From: Eriocheir sinensis | Lineage: Eukaryota; Arthropoda; Malacostraca; Decapoda; Varunidae | Assembly (NCBI RefSeq): GCF_024679095.1 | Contig: NW_026111754.1 | Location: 620,001-684,000 of the forward strand | DNA length: 64,000 nucleotides | Direction of reading: 5' to 3' | Shown here: positions 28,851-43,322 of the stretch, piece after piece | Numbering within the stretch: position 1 is the stretch's first letter | Layout: each line of letters begins with the position of its first letter | Made by a program: the position numbers and the translations under genes | Notes under the pieces: model-generated | Databases searched by the model: none | Seen by the model: only the letters and a program-made list of their open reading frames with translations | Told to the model about the DNA's origin: nothing

Positions 28851-29691
28851 ACGTAAATTTGTATAAAAAAAATATGTACAAAACACAAATAGAATAATGT
28901 AAAATCGTATCAAAATAAATACACAGAATATTAATAAAATAATGTAAATTTGTATGAAAATAAAGAAGCAAAATACCCATAAAATAACGCAGTTTTTTTT
29001 ATTAATAAAAATATATATACCAAAATACACATCAAAAAATTATATTTGTATTAAAATAAATATACAAAAAACACATACAATAAGGTAAATTTGTATTGAA
29101 ATAGATATGCAAAATACATATAAAACAATGTAAATTTGTTTCAAAATATATATACGAATACACATAAAATAACGTAGATTTCTATAAAAATATATGTACA
29201 AAATACACATAAAATGAAGTAAATACGTATAAAAAATGTATACAAAATACATAAAATAATGTAAATTCGTATCAAAATAAATAAACAAAATACCAATAAA
29301 AGAATGTGTATTTGTATGAATATAAATATACAAAATACACATAAAATAACGTAAATTTATATAAAACTATATACAAAAATACACAGAAGTAATTAAATTT
29401 GTATGAAAATATATACAAAATACACACGATATAAGCTAAATTTGAATTGAAATATATATACAAAATACATGAAATAAAGTAAATTTGTATAAAAATATTT
29501 ATACAAATACACATATAATAACGTTAATTTGTATGAAAACATATAAACAAAATACACATTAAATAATGTAAATACTTATAAAAAAATATGTACAAAATAC
29601 ACATATAATCATGTAATTCGTATCAAAATAAATAAACAAAATACCAATAAAATAATATAAATTTGTATGAGTAAACGTGTATGTTGCATAT
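28851..29691 (-). repeat. satellite block, A-rich strand on top
   Basis: Start of the second copy of the 4.2-kb segment, matching 5,340-6,172. Its left edge is the point where copy B stops matching copy C. Confidence 0.88.
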
Positions 29692-30749
29692 TTTTTCAAT
29701 ACAAATTTACCTTTATATATACGCATTGTGTATATTAATTTTAATACAAACTAAATATTCGATGTGTATTTTTGTATCTGTATTTTTATAAACATATGCT
29801 TTATTTTTTGGGTATTTTGTATCTTTATTTTCATACAAATTTACATTATTTTATTGATATTCTGCTCATTCATTTTGATACGAATTGACATTATTCTATG
29901 TGTATTTTGTATATATTTTTCATACAAATTTACGTTATTTTATGTGTATTTGCTTATATATTTTGACACAAATTTACAATATTTTATGGGTATTTTGTAT
30001 ATACATTTCAAAAGAAATTTACCTAGTTTTATGTGTATTTTGTATATCTATTTTCATACAAACTCAAATTATTTCTATGTATTTTTGTATATATTTTAAT
30101 ACAAATTTTAGTAATGTTATGAATATTTTGTAAATTTATTTTCATTCAAATATATATATTATTTTATTAGTGTTTTGTTGATTTATATTGATACGAATTT
30201 ACATTATTTTAAATGTACTTTGTATATATATTTTTATACGCTTTTACATTATTTAATATTTATTTTGAATATATGTTTTTATACAAATTCATGGTATTTT
30301 ATGTGTATTTGTATATATATTTTTATATAAATTTACATTATTTTATTGTGTATTTTGTACATATATTTTTTTTACAAATCTACCTTATTTTATGTTTATT
30401 TTGTATGTGTATTTTGTATATTTATATTTATCCAAATACACATTGTTTTATTGGTATTTTGTTTATTTATTTTAATTCGAATTTACATTATTTTATGTGT
30501 ATTTTGTATACATTTTTTTATACGTATTTACTTAACTTTATGTGTATTTTGTATATATATTTTTATAGAAATCTACGTTTTTTTATTTGTATTCGTATAT
30601 ATATTTTGAAACAAGTTTACATTGTTTTATATGTATTTTTGCATATCTCTTTCAATACAAATTTACCTTATTGTATGTGCATTTTGTATATTTATTTCAA
30701 TGCAAATTTAAATATTTTATGTGTTTTTTGGTATATATATTTTTATAAG
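29692..30749 (+). repeat. satellite block, T-rich strand on top
   Basis: Matches 6,173-7,190 with one extra monomer near 29,970. Ends at TTTTTATAAGACTACG, the variant of the ATAAGATTACG junction. Confidence 0.88.
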
Positions 30750-32010
30750 ACTACGAAAATATGAATAAAAATATATACAAAAAAACAAATAAATAAATTT
30801 CAATTTGTATGAAAATAGATTTACAAAATACACATATAATTAGTTAAATTTGTATTTAAATACATGTACAAAATACACATAAAATAATGAATGAAAACAA
30901 ATTCACATAAAATTCGCGTCAAAATAAATAAACAAAATATCAATAAAAGAATGTGTATTTGTATGAAAATAGATATACAAAATACACATAAAATAACCTA
31001 AATTTGTATCAAACTATATACAAAAATACACAAAAATATTTTAAATTTGTATGAAAATAAATATACAAAATACACATAAAATTAGGTAAATTTGAATTGA
31101 AATACATACACAAAATACACATAAAATAATGTAAATTTGAATGAAAATACATAAACAAATACACTTAAAATAACGTAAATTTGTATAAAAAAATATGTAC
31201 AAAACACAAATAGAATAATGGAAAATCGTATCAAAATAAATACACAGAATATTAATAAAATAATGTAAATTTGTATGAAAATAAAGAAGCAAAATACCCA
31301 TAAAATAACGCATTTTTTTATTTTTAAAAATATATATACCAAAATACACATAAAAAAATTAAATTTGTATTAAAATAGATAAACAAAAAACACATACAAT
31401 AAGGTAAATTTGTATTTAAATAGATAGGCAAAATACATATAAAACAATGTAAATTTGTTTCAAAATATATATACGAATACACATAAAATAACGTAGATTT
31501 CTATAAAAATATATATACAAAATACACATAAAATGAAGTAAATACGTATAAAAAAATGTATACAAAATACACATAAAATAATGTAAATTCGTATCAAAAT
31601 AAATAAACAAATACCAATAAAAGAATGTGTATTTGTATAAATATAAATATACAAAATACACATAAAATAACGTAAATTTATATAAAACTATATACAAAAA
31701 TACACAGAAGTAATTAAATTTGTATGAAAATATATACAAAAAACACACAAAATAAGCTAAATTTGAATTGAAATATATATACAAAATACATGAAATAAAG
31801 TAAATTTGTATCAAAATATTTATACAAATACACATATAATAACGTAAATTTGTATGAAAATACATAAACAAAATACACATTAAATAATGTAAATACGTAT
31901 AAAGAAATATGTACAAAATACACATATAATCATGTAATTCGTATCAAAATAAATAAAAAAAATAACAATAAAATAATATAAATTTGTATGAGTAAACGTG
32001 TATGTTGCAT
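30750..32010 (-). repeat. satellite block, A-rich strand on top
   Basis: Matches 7,191-8,452, including the GTAAACGTGTATGTTGCAT junction at its end. Confidence 0.88.
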
Positions 32011-33292
32011 ATCATTTCAATACAAATTTACCTTATTATATACGCATTTTGTATATTAATTTTAATATATGTGTATTTGAATATATATTTTGATACAAAT
32101 TTACATTATTTTATGTATTTTCTATATTTTTTTCAATTCAAATTTAGCTTATTTTATGTGTCTTTTGTATATCTATTTTCATACAAATTTAATTATTTTT
32201 GTTTATTTTTGTATATAGTTTTATATAATTTTACGTTATTTTATGTGTATTTTGTATATTTATATTTATACAAGTAATCATTCTTTTATTGGCATTTAGT
32301 TTATTTATTTTGATACGAATTTACATTATTTTATGTGTATTTTGTATACATTTTCTTATACGTATTTGCTTCATTTTATGTGTGTTTTGTATATATATTT
32401 TTATAGAAATCTACGTTATTTTATGTGTATTCGTATATATATTTTGAAACAAATTTACATTGTTTTATGTGTATTTTGCATTTCTATTTCAATACAAATT
32501 TACCTTATTGTATGTGCATTTTGTATATATTATTGTAGTACAAATTTAAATATTTTATGTGTATTTTGGTATATATATTTTCATAAAAAATGCGTTGTTT
32601 TATGGGTATTTAGCATCTTTATTTTCATACAAATTTACATTATTTTATTAATATTCTATGTATTTATTTTGATACTATTTTACATTATTCTATTTTTGTT
32701 TTGTATATATTTTTTTTATACATATTTACATTATTTAATGTGCATTTTCTATATATATTTCATACAAATTTACGTTATTTTAAGTGTATTTGTTTATATA
32801 TTTTCATTCAAATTTACATTATTTTATGTGTATTTTGTATATGTATTTCAATAGAAATTTAACTAGTTTGATGTGTATTTTGTATATATATTTTTATATA
32901 AATTTAAATTATTTTTGTGTATTTTTTTACTAGAGTTTTATACAAATTTACAATATTTTATGTGTATTTTGTATATCTATTTTCATACAAATACACATTC
33001 TTTTATTGATATTTTGTTTATTTATTTTGATGCGAATTTACATTATTTAATGTGTATTGTGTATATATATTTTTATACGTATTTACGTCATCCTTATTGT
33101 ATGTGTGCATTTTGTATATTAATTTTAATACAAATTTAATTATTCTATGTGTATTTTTGTATATGTATTTTATAAAAAAAATATGCTTTATCTTATGGGT
33201 ATTTTGCATCTTTATTTTCATACAAATCTAAATTATTTTATTGATATTCTGTGTACTTATTTTGATACGATTTTACATTATTCTATGTATAA
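32011..33292 (+). repeat. satellite block, T-rich strand on top
   Basis: Matches 8,453-9,540 up to about 33,089 (ACGTCATCC). It then jumps to a different variant. Ends at ATTCTATGTATAACAAAA, the inverse of the junction at 48,902. Confidence 0.88.
32279..32996 (+). repeat. higher-order repeat unit, about 718 bp
   Basis: The paralogue of the 8,726 unit. The spacing between the two CATTCTTTT variant monomers is 718 bp, with the same sequence of variant monomers inside. Confidence 0.7.
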
Positions 33293-34793
33293 CAAAAAAA
33301 AATACAGAATACACAAAAATAGATATGCAAAATACATATAACAATGTAAATTTGTTTCAAAATATATATACGAATACATATGAAATAAGGTAGATTTCTA
33401 TAAAAATATACAAACAAAATACACATATAAAATTAAGTAAATACGTATAAAAAATGTATACAAAATACACATAAAATAATGTAAATTAGTATCTAAATAA
33501 ATAAACAAAATACCAATAAAAGAATGTGTATTTGTATAAATATATATATACAAAATACACATTAAATAATATAAATTTGTTTAAAACTATACAAAATACA
33601 CATGAAATGATGTAAATACGTATAAAAATATATATATATATACAAAACACACATTAAATAATATAAACTCGCGTCAAAATAAATAAACAAAATATCAATA
33701 AAAGAATGTGTATTTGTATGAAAATAGATATACAAAATACACATACAATAACCTAAATTTGTATTAAACTATATACAAAAATACACAAAATATTTTAAAT
33801 TTGTATGAAAATAAATATACAAAATACACATAAAATTAGGTAAATTTGTATTGAAATACATACACAAAATACACATAAAATAATGTAAATTTGAATGAAA
33901 ATACTTTATCAAATACACTTAAAATAACGTAAATTTGTATAAAAAATATGTACAAAACACAAATAGAATAATGTAAAATCGTATCAAAATAAATACACAG
34001 AATATTAATAAAATAATGTAAATTTGTATGAAAATAAAGAAGCAAAATTACCATAAAATAACGCTTTTTTTTATTTATAAAAAATATATATACCAAAATA
34101 CACATCAAAAAATTAAATTTGTATTAAAATAAATATACAAAAAACACATACAATAAGGTAAATTTGTATTGAAATAGATATGCAAAATACATATAAAACA
34201 ATGTAAATTTGTTTCAAAATATATATACGAATACACATAAAATAACGTAGATTTCTATAAAAATATATATACAAAATACACATAAAACTAGTTAAATTTC
34301 TATTGAAATACATATACAACATACATACAAAATATATACAAAAAAATATACAAAATACACATAAAATAATGTAAATTCGTATCAAAATAAATAAACAAAA
34401 TACCGATAAAAGAATGTGTATTTGTATAAATATAAATATACAAAATACACATAAAATAACGTAAATTTATATAAAACTATATACAAAAATACACAGAAGT
34501 AATTAAATTTGTATGAAAATATATATAAAATACACACAAAATAAGCTAAATTTGAATTGAAATATATATACAAAATACATGAAATAAAGTAAATTTGTAT
34601 CAAAATATTTATACAAATACACATATAATAACGTAAATTTGTATGAAAATATATAAACAAAATACACATTAAATAATGTAAATACGTATAAAAAAAATAT
34701 GTACAAAATACACATATAATCATGTAATTCGTATCAAAATAAATAAACAAAATACCAATCAATAATATAAATTTGTATGAGTAAACGTGTATG
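33293..34793 (-). repeat. satellite block, A-rich strand on top
   Basis: The second half matches 7,360-8,452. Around 34,280-34,345 the monomer order is disturbed, with a compressed stretch of ATACATATACAACATACAT type. Confidence 0.86.
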
Positions 34794-34810
34794 TTGCATA
34801 TTTTTTCAAT

Positions 34811-35526
34811 ACAAATTTACCTTATTATATACGCATTTTGTATATTAATTTTAATACAAATTTAATTATTCGATGTGTATTTTTGTATCTGTATTTTTAT
34901 AAACATATGCTTTATTTTTTGGGTATTTTGCATCTTTATTTTCATACAAATTTACATTATTTTATTGATATTCTGCTCATTCATTTTGATACGAATTGAC
35001 ATTATTCTAAGTGTATTTTGTATATATTTTTCATACAAATTTACGTTATTTTATGTTTATTTGTTCATATATTTTGATACAAATTTACAATATTTTATGG
35101 GTATTTTGTATATACATTTCAAAAGAAATTTACCTAGATTTATGTGTATTTTGTATATCTATTTTCATACAAACTCAAATTATTTCTATGTATTTTTGTA
35201 TATATTTTAATACAAATTTTAGTTATGTTATGTGTATTTTGTAAATTTATTTTCATTCAAATATATATTATTTTATTGGTGTTTTGTTGATCTATATTGA
35301 TACGAATTTACATTATTTTATATGTACTTTGTATATATATATTTATACGCTTTTACATTATTTAATATTTATTTTGAATATATATTTTTATACAAATTCA
35401 TGGTATTTTATGTGTATTTGTATATATATTTTCAAATAAATTTACATTACTTTATGTGTATTTTGTACATATATTTTATTACAAATCTACCTTATTTTAT
35501 GTTTATTTTGTATGTGTATTTTGTAT
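34811..35526 (+). repeat. 716-bp tandem duplication, first copy
   Basis: Starts ACAAATTTACCTTATTATAT and ends TGTGTATTTTGTAT. It is directly followed by a second copy beginning ACAAATTTACCTTAATATAT. 716 bp is one 16-monomer higher-order period. Confidence 0.9.
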
Positions 35527-36232
35527 ACAAATTTACCTTAATATATACGCATTTTGTATATTAATTTTAATACAAATTTAATTATTCGATGTGTATTTTT
35601 GTATCTGTATTTTTATAAACATATGCTTTATTTTTTGGGTATTTTGCATCTTTATTTTCATAAAAGTTTACATTATTTTATTGATATTCTGCTCATTCAT
35701 TTTGATACGAATGGACATTATTCTATGTGTATTTTGTATATATTTTTCATACAAATTTACGTTATTTTATGTGTATTTGTTTATATATTTTGACTCAAAT
35801 TTACAATATTTTATGGGTATTTTGTATATACATTTCAAAAGAAATTTACCTAGTTTTATGTGTATTTTGTATATCTATTTTCATACAAACTCAAATTATT
35901 TCTATGTATTTTGGTATATATTTTAATACAAATTTTAGTTATGTTATTTGTATTTTGTAAATTTATTTTCATTCATATACATATTATTTTATTGGTGTTT
36001 TGTTGATACGAATTTACATTATTTTATATGTACTTTGTATATATATATTTATACGCTTTTATATTATTTAATATTTATTTTGAATATATATTTTTATACA
36101 AATTAATGGTATTTTATGCGTATTTGTATATATATTTTTAAATAAATTTACATTATTTTATGTGTATTTTGTACATATATTTTATTACAAATCTACCTTA
36201 TTTTATGTTTATTTTGTATGTGTATTTTGTAT
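35527..36232 (+). repeat. 716-bp tandem duplication, second copy (706 bp)
   Basis: Nearly identical to the preceding 716 bp. It lacks TCTATATTGA after GTTTTGTTGA near 36,005 and has a handful of substitutions. Confidence 0.9.
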
Positions 36233-38160
36233 ATTTATATTTATCCAAATACACATTCTTTTATTGGTATTTTGTTTATTTATTTTAATTCGAGTTTACA
36301 TTATTTTATGTGTATTTTGTATACTTTTTTTTATACGTATTTACTTAATTTTATGTGTATTTTGTATATATATTTTTATAGAAATCTACGTTTTTTTATT
36401 TGTATTCATATATATATTTTGAAACAAATTTACATTGTTTTATATGTATTTTTGCATATCTCTTTTAATACAAATTTACCTTATTGTATGTGCATTTTGT
36501 ATATTTATTTCAATGCAAATTTATATATTTTATGTATATTTTGGTATGTATATTTTTATAAGAAATGCGCTATTTTATGGGAATTTTGCATCTTTATTTT
36601 CATACAAATTTACATTATTTTATTAATATTCGTTGTATTTATTTTGATACGATGTTACATTATTCTATTTGTTTTTTGTATATACTTTTTTATACATATT
36701 TACATTATTTAATGTGTATCTTGCATATATATTTTATACAAATTTATTATCTATTATCTATTTTCATACGAATACACATTCTTTTCATGATATTTTGTTT
36801 ATTTATTTTGACACGAAATTACATTATTTGATATGTATTTTGTATATATATTTTTATACGTATTTACATAATTTCATATGTATTTTATATATATATTTCT
36901 ATAGAAATCTACTTTATTTTATGTTTATTCGTATATATATTTTGAAACAGATTTACATTGTTTTATATGTATTTTTGAATATTTTTTTCAATACAAATTT
37001 ACATTACTGTATATGCATTTTGTATATTTATTTCAATACAAATTTAAATATTTTATATGTATTTTGGTAAATATATTTTTATAAAAAATCCGATAATTTT
37101 TGGAAATTTTGCATCTTTATTTTCATACAAATTTACATTATTTCATTGATATTCTGTGTATTAATTTTGATACGATTTTACATTATTCTATTTGTTTTTT
37201 GTATATATTTTTTTATACACATTTATATTATTCAATGTGTATCTTGCATATATATTTTATACAAATTTACGTTATTTTAAGTGTATTTGTTTATATATTT
37301 TCATTCAAATTTACATTATTTGATGTGTATTTTGTATATGTATTTCAATACAAATTTACCTAATTTTATGTGTATTTTGTATATTTCTTTTCAAACGAAT
37401 TTAAATTATTTTTGTGTATTTTTGTATATAGTTTTATACAAATTTAGGTTATTTTATGTACGCATTTACATTATTTAGTGTGTGTTTTTTATATATATTT
37501 TTTTGCAAATTTACTTTATTTTATGTGCATTTTTGTACATATATTTTTATAGAAATTTGCGTTATTTGTATATGTTATCTCATACAAATTTACTTTATTT
37601 TATTGCTTTTTTGTTTATTTATTTTGATACGAGTTACATGATTATATGTGTATTTTGTACATATTTTTTATACGTATTTACATTACTTAATGTGTACTTT
37701 GTTTATATATTTTTAAACAAATATACGTTATTATATGTATCTGTATAAATATTTTGATACAGATTTACATTATTTTATGTATTTTGTATGTACATTTCAA
37801 TTCAAATTTAGCTTATTTTAGCTGTATTTTGTATATATTTTCATACAAATTTAATTACTTCTGTGTATTTTTGTATATAGTTTTATACAAATTTACGATA
37901 TTTTTTGTGTATTGTGTATATTTATATTTATACAAATACACATTCTTTTACTGGTATTTTGTTTATTTATTTTGATACGATTTTTATGTGTATTTTGTAT
38001 TCATTTTTTTATACGTATTTACTTCATTTTATGTGTATTTTGTATATATTTTTATAGAAATCTACGTTATTTTATGTTTTTTCGTATATATATTTTGAAA
38101 CAAATTTACATTGTTTTATATGTATTTTTGAATATCTCTTTCAATACAAATTTACTTCTC

Positions 38161-38611
38161 CATATATACCAAAATACACATAAAAAAATAAAAATTTGTA
38201 TTAAAAAAAATATTTAAAAAACACATACAATAAGGTAAATTTGTATTGAAATAGATATGCAAAATACATATAAAACAATGTAAATTTGTTTCAAAATATA
38301 TATACGAATACACATAAGATAACGTAGATTTCTATAAAAATATATATACAAAATACACATAAAATGAAGTAAATACGTATAAAAAAATGTATACAAAATA
38401 CACATAAAATAATGTAAATTCACATCAAAATAAATATACAAAATACCAATAAAAGAATGTGTATTTGTATAAATATAAATATTCAAAATACACATAAAAT
38501 AACGTAAATTTATATAAAACTATATACGAAAATACACAGAAGTATTTTAATTTGTATGAAAATAGATATACAAAATAAGGTAGATTCGTTTCAAATTCAA
38601 TAAACAAAATT
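38161..38611 (-). repeat. satellite block, A-rich strand on top
   Basis: About ten monomers. Inverse in sequence to part of the + block at 19,560-19,970, including the GTTTCAAATTCAATAAAC variant. Confidence 0.85.
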
Positions 38612-38650
38612 CAGATTCTATAAAAATAATATAAAATCAGATTATCAGAT
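38612..38650. other. non-monomeric spacer, about 39 bp
   Basis: Contains three nearby CAGATT/CAGATTAT motifs (TCAGATTCTA, AAATCAGATT, ATCAGATTTTG) that do not fit the monomer. Orientation switches across it. It may be junction filler from end joining. Confidence 0.6.
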
Positions 38651-41600
38651 TTTGTATATCTATTTTCATACAAACTCAAATTATTTCTATGTATTTTTGT
38701 ATATATTTTAATACAAATTTTAGTTATGTTATGTGTATTTTGTAAATTTATTTTCATTCAAATATATATTATTTTATTGGTGTTTTGTTGATTTATATTG
38801 ATACGAATTTACATTATTTTATATGTACTTTGTATATATATTTTTTATACGCTTGTACATTATTTAATATTTATTTTGAATATATATTTTTATACAAACT
38901 CATGGTATTTTATGTGTATTTGTATATATATCTTCATATAAATTTACATTATCTTATGTGTATTTTGTACATATATTTTATTACAAATCTACCTTATTTT
39001 ATGTTTATTTTGTATATGTATTTTGTATATTTTTATTTATCCAAATACACATTCTTTTATTGGTATTTTGTTTATTTATTTTAAATCGAATTTACATTAT
39101 TTTACGTGTATTTTGTATTCATTTTTTTTATACGTATTTACTTAATTTTATGTGTATTTTGTATATATATTTTTATAGAAATCTACGTTTTTTTATTTGT
39201 ATTCGTATATATATTTTGAAACAAATTTACATTGTTTTATATGTATTTTTGCATATCTCTTTCAATACAAATTTACCTTATTGTATGTGGATTTTGTATA
39301 TTTATATCAATACAAATTTAGATATTTTATGTGTATTTTGGTATATATATTTTTATAAGAAATGCGCTATTTTATGGGAATTTTGCATCTTTATTTTCAT
39401 TCAAATTTACATATTTTTATTAATATTCGGTGTATTTATTTTGATACGAATTTACATTATTCTATTTGTTTTTTGTATATACTTTTTTATACATATTTAC
39501 ATTATTTAATGAGTATCTTGCATATATATTTTATACAAATTTATTATCTATTATCTATTTTTATACAAATACACATTCTTTTCATGGTATTTTGTTTATT
39601 TATTTTGACACGAATTTACATTATTTGATATGTATTTTGTATATATATTTTTATACGTATTTACATAATTTTATATGTATTTTGTATATATATTTCTATA
39701 GAAATCTACTTTATTTTATGTGTATTCGTATATATTTTTTGAAACAAATTTACATTGTTTTATATGTATTTTTGAATATCTCTTTTAATACAAATTTACC
39801 TTACTGTATATGCATTTTGTATATTTATTTCAATACAAATTTAAATATTTTATGTGTATTTTGATATATATATTTTTATAAAAAAATGCGATAATTTTGG
39901 GGAATTTTGCATCTTTATTTTCATACAAATTTACATTATTTTATTGATATTCTGTATATTTATTTTGATACGATTTTACATTATTCTATTTGTTTTTTGT
40001 ATATATTTTTTTATACACATTTACATTATTTAATGTGTCTCTTGCATGTATATTTTATACAAATTTACGTTATTTTAAGTGTATTTGTTTTTATATTTTC
40101 ATTCAAATTTACATTTATTTTAACTCGAAATTACATTATTTTGTGTGTATATTTTATAAATTTTTTTATACGTATTTACTTAATTTTATGTGTATTTTGG
40201 GTATATATTTTTATAGAAATCTACGTTTTTTTTATTTGTATTCGTATATATATTTTGAAACAAATTTACATTGTTTGATATGTATTTTTGGATATCTCTT
40301 TTAATACGAATTTACCTTATTGTATGTGCATTTTGTATATATTTATTTCAATGCAAATTTAAATATTTTACGTGTATTTTGGTATATATATTTTTATAAG
40401 AAATGCGCTATTTTATGGGAATTTTGCATCTTTATTTTCATACAAATTTACATTATTTTATTAATATTCGGTGTCTTTATTTTGATACGATGTTACATTA
40501 TTCTATTTGTTTTTTGTATATATTTTTTTTTATATATATTTACATTATTTAATGTGTATCTTGCATATATATTTTATACAAATTTATTATCTATTATCTA
40601 TTTTCATAGAAATACACATTCTTCTCATGATATTTTATTTATTTATTTTGACACGAATTTACATTATTTGATATGTATTTTGTATATATATTTTTATACG
40701 TATTTACATAATTTCATATGTATTTTGTATATATATTTCTATAGAAATCTACTTTATTTTATGTGTATTTGTATATATATTTTGAAACAAATTTACATTG
40801 TTTTATATGTATTTTTGAATATCTCTTTCAATACAAATTTACCTTACTGTATATGCATTTTGTATATTTATTTCAATACAAATTTAAATATTTTATGTGT
40901 ATTTTGGTAAATATATTTTTATAAAAAATGCGATAATTTTTGGGAATTTTGCATCTTTATTTTCATACAAATTTACATTATTTTATTGATATTTTGTGTA
41001 TTTATTTTGAAACGATTTTACTTTATTCTATTTGTTTTTTGTATATATAATTTTTATACACATTTACATTATTTAATGTGTATCTTGCATATATATTTTA
41101 TACAAATTTACGTTATTTTAAGTGTATTTGTTTATATATTTTCATTCAAATTTACATTATTTGATATGTATTTTGTATATGTATTTCAATACAAGTTTAC
41201 CTAATTTTATGTGTATTTTGTATATTTCTTTTCAAACAAATTTCATTTATTTTTGTGTATTTTTGTATATAGTTTTATACAAATTTAGGCTATTTTATGT
41301 ACGCATTTACATTATTTAGTGTGTGTTTTGCATATATATTTTTTTTGCAAATTTACTTTATTTTATATGCATTTTTGTACATATATTTTTATAGAAATTT
41401 GCTTTATTTGTATATGTTTTCTCATACAAATTTACATTATTATATTGCTATTTTGTTTATTTATTTTGATACGAATTACATAATTATATGTGTATTTTGT
41501 ACATATTTTTTATACGTATTTACATTACTTAATGTGTATTTTGTGTATATATTTTTAAACAAATCTAAGTTATTATATGTATTTGTATAAATATTTTGAT

Positions 41601-43322
41601 ACAGATTTACATTATTTTGTGTATTTTGTATGTAAATTTCAATTCAAATTTAGGTTATTTTAGCTGTATTTTGTATATATATTTTCATACAAATTTAATG
41701 ACTTCTGTGTATTTTTTTTGTATATAGTTTTACACAAATTTACGATATTTTATGTGTATTTTGTATATTTATATTTATACAAATACACATTCTTTTACTG
41801 GTATTTTGTTTATTTATTTTGATACGATTTTTATGTATATTTTGTATTCATTTTTTTATACGTATTTACTTTATTTTATGTGTATTTTGTATATATTTTT
41901 ATAGAAATCTACGTTATTTTATGTGTATTCGTATATATATTTTGAAACAAATTTACATTGTTTTATATGTATTTTGCATATCTATTTCAATACAAATTTA
42001 CCTTATAGTATGTGCATTTTTTATATTTATTTTAATACAAATTTTAATATTTTAATATTTTTTTATACGTATTTATTTTATTTTATGTGTATTTTGGTAT
42101 ATGTATTTTATAAAAAATGCGTTATTTTATGGCTATTTTGCATCTTTATTTTCATACAAATTTACATTATTTTATTAATATTCTCTGTATTTATTGTTGA
42201 TACGATTTTACATTATTCTATTTGTGTTTTGTATATATTTTTTTATACATATTTACATTATTTAATGTGTATTTTGTATATATATTTGATACAAATTACG
42301 TTATTTTAAGTGTATATGTTTATATATTTTCATTCAAATTTCCATTATTTTATGTGTATGTTGTATATGTATTTCAATACAAATTTACCTAATTTTTTGT
42401 GTATTTTGTATATTTATTTTCATACAAATTTAAATTATTTTTGTGTATTTTTGTATATAGTTTTATACAAACTTAGGTTATTTTATGAGTATTTTGTATA
42501 TCGTTTTTCATACAAATACACATTCTTTTATTGATATTTCGTTTATTTATTTTGAGGAGAATTTAAATTATTTAATGTGTATTTTGTATATATATTTCTT
42601 ATACGTATTTACATCTTTTCATGTGTATTTTGTATATATATTTCTATAGAAATCTACGTTATTTTATGTGTAATCGTATATAGATTTTTAAACAAATTTA
42701 CACTTTTATGTGAAATTTCTATATTTTTTCAATACAAATTTACCTTATTGTACGTGCATTTTGTATATTAATTTTAATACACATTTAATTATTCTATATG
42801 TATTTTTGTATATGTATTTTAAAAAAAAAAATGCTTTATTTTATTAGTATTTTGCATCTTTATTTTCATACAAAATTACATTATTTTATTGATATTCTGT
42901 GTATTTATTTTGATACGATTATTCTTTGTATATTTTGTATATCTATTTTATACAAATGTACGTTATTTTATGTGAATTTGTTCTCATTTCATACAAATTT
43001 ACATTATTTTATGTGTATTTTGTACATGTATTTAAATACAAATTTAAATAATTATATGTGTATTTTGTATATCTATTTTCATACAAATTGAAATTTATTT
43101 TTTTGTTTTTTTGTATATATTTTTATTCACATTTTCGTAATTTTATGTGTATTTTGTATATTAATTTTCCTTCAAATATACGTTCTTTTATCGGAATTTT
43201 GTTTATTTATTGTGATACGATTTTTTTTTTTACGTGTATTTGATATATATATATTTATACTTATTTACATAATTTTATATGTATTTTGAATATATATTAT
43301 CATAGATATTTACTCTATATGT
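38651..43322 (+). repeat. longest T-rich-top satellite block, 4.7 kb
   Basis: Contains two partial direct copies with about 1,041 bp spacing (AATGCGCTATTTTATGGG at 39,361 and 40,402) and inverse paralogy to 20,850-22,900. After about 42,650 it matches 9,600-10,232. Confidence 0.9.
41788..42520 (+). repeat. higher-order repeat unit, about 733 bp
   Basis: The spacing between successive CATTCTTTT variant monomers is 733 bp. The variant order is the same, but there is a short irregular patch near 42,045-42,080, where an extra TTTTTTATACGTATTTATT piece sits. Confidence 0.6.

Larger units (their letters stand above)
28852..33089. repeat. 4.2-kb segmental duplication, copy 2
   Basis: Partner of 5,340-9,540. 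The left edge coincides with the right edge of copy B. The right edge is abrupt at ACGTCATCCTTATTG. Confidence 0.82.
34794..38160 (+). repeat. satellite block, T-rich strand on top
   Basis: Contains a recent 716-bp tandem duplication (34,811-36,232). It then carries an inverse copy of the A-rich sequence found at 1,411-2,700, 20,849-22,900 and 54,114-56,000. Confidence 0.9.
36220..42050 (+). repeat. inverted paralogue of the A/B/C minus blocks
   Basis: 37,281-37,478 and 41,122-41,319 (offset 3,841) both match the reverse of 21,666-21,863. 40,110 has the reverse of the odd join TTCGAATTAAAATAAATG at about 22,850. The segment is itself a partial internal duplication. Confidence 0.78.
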
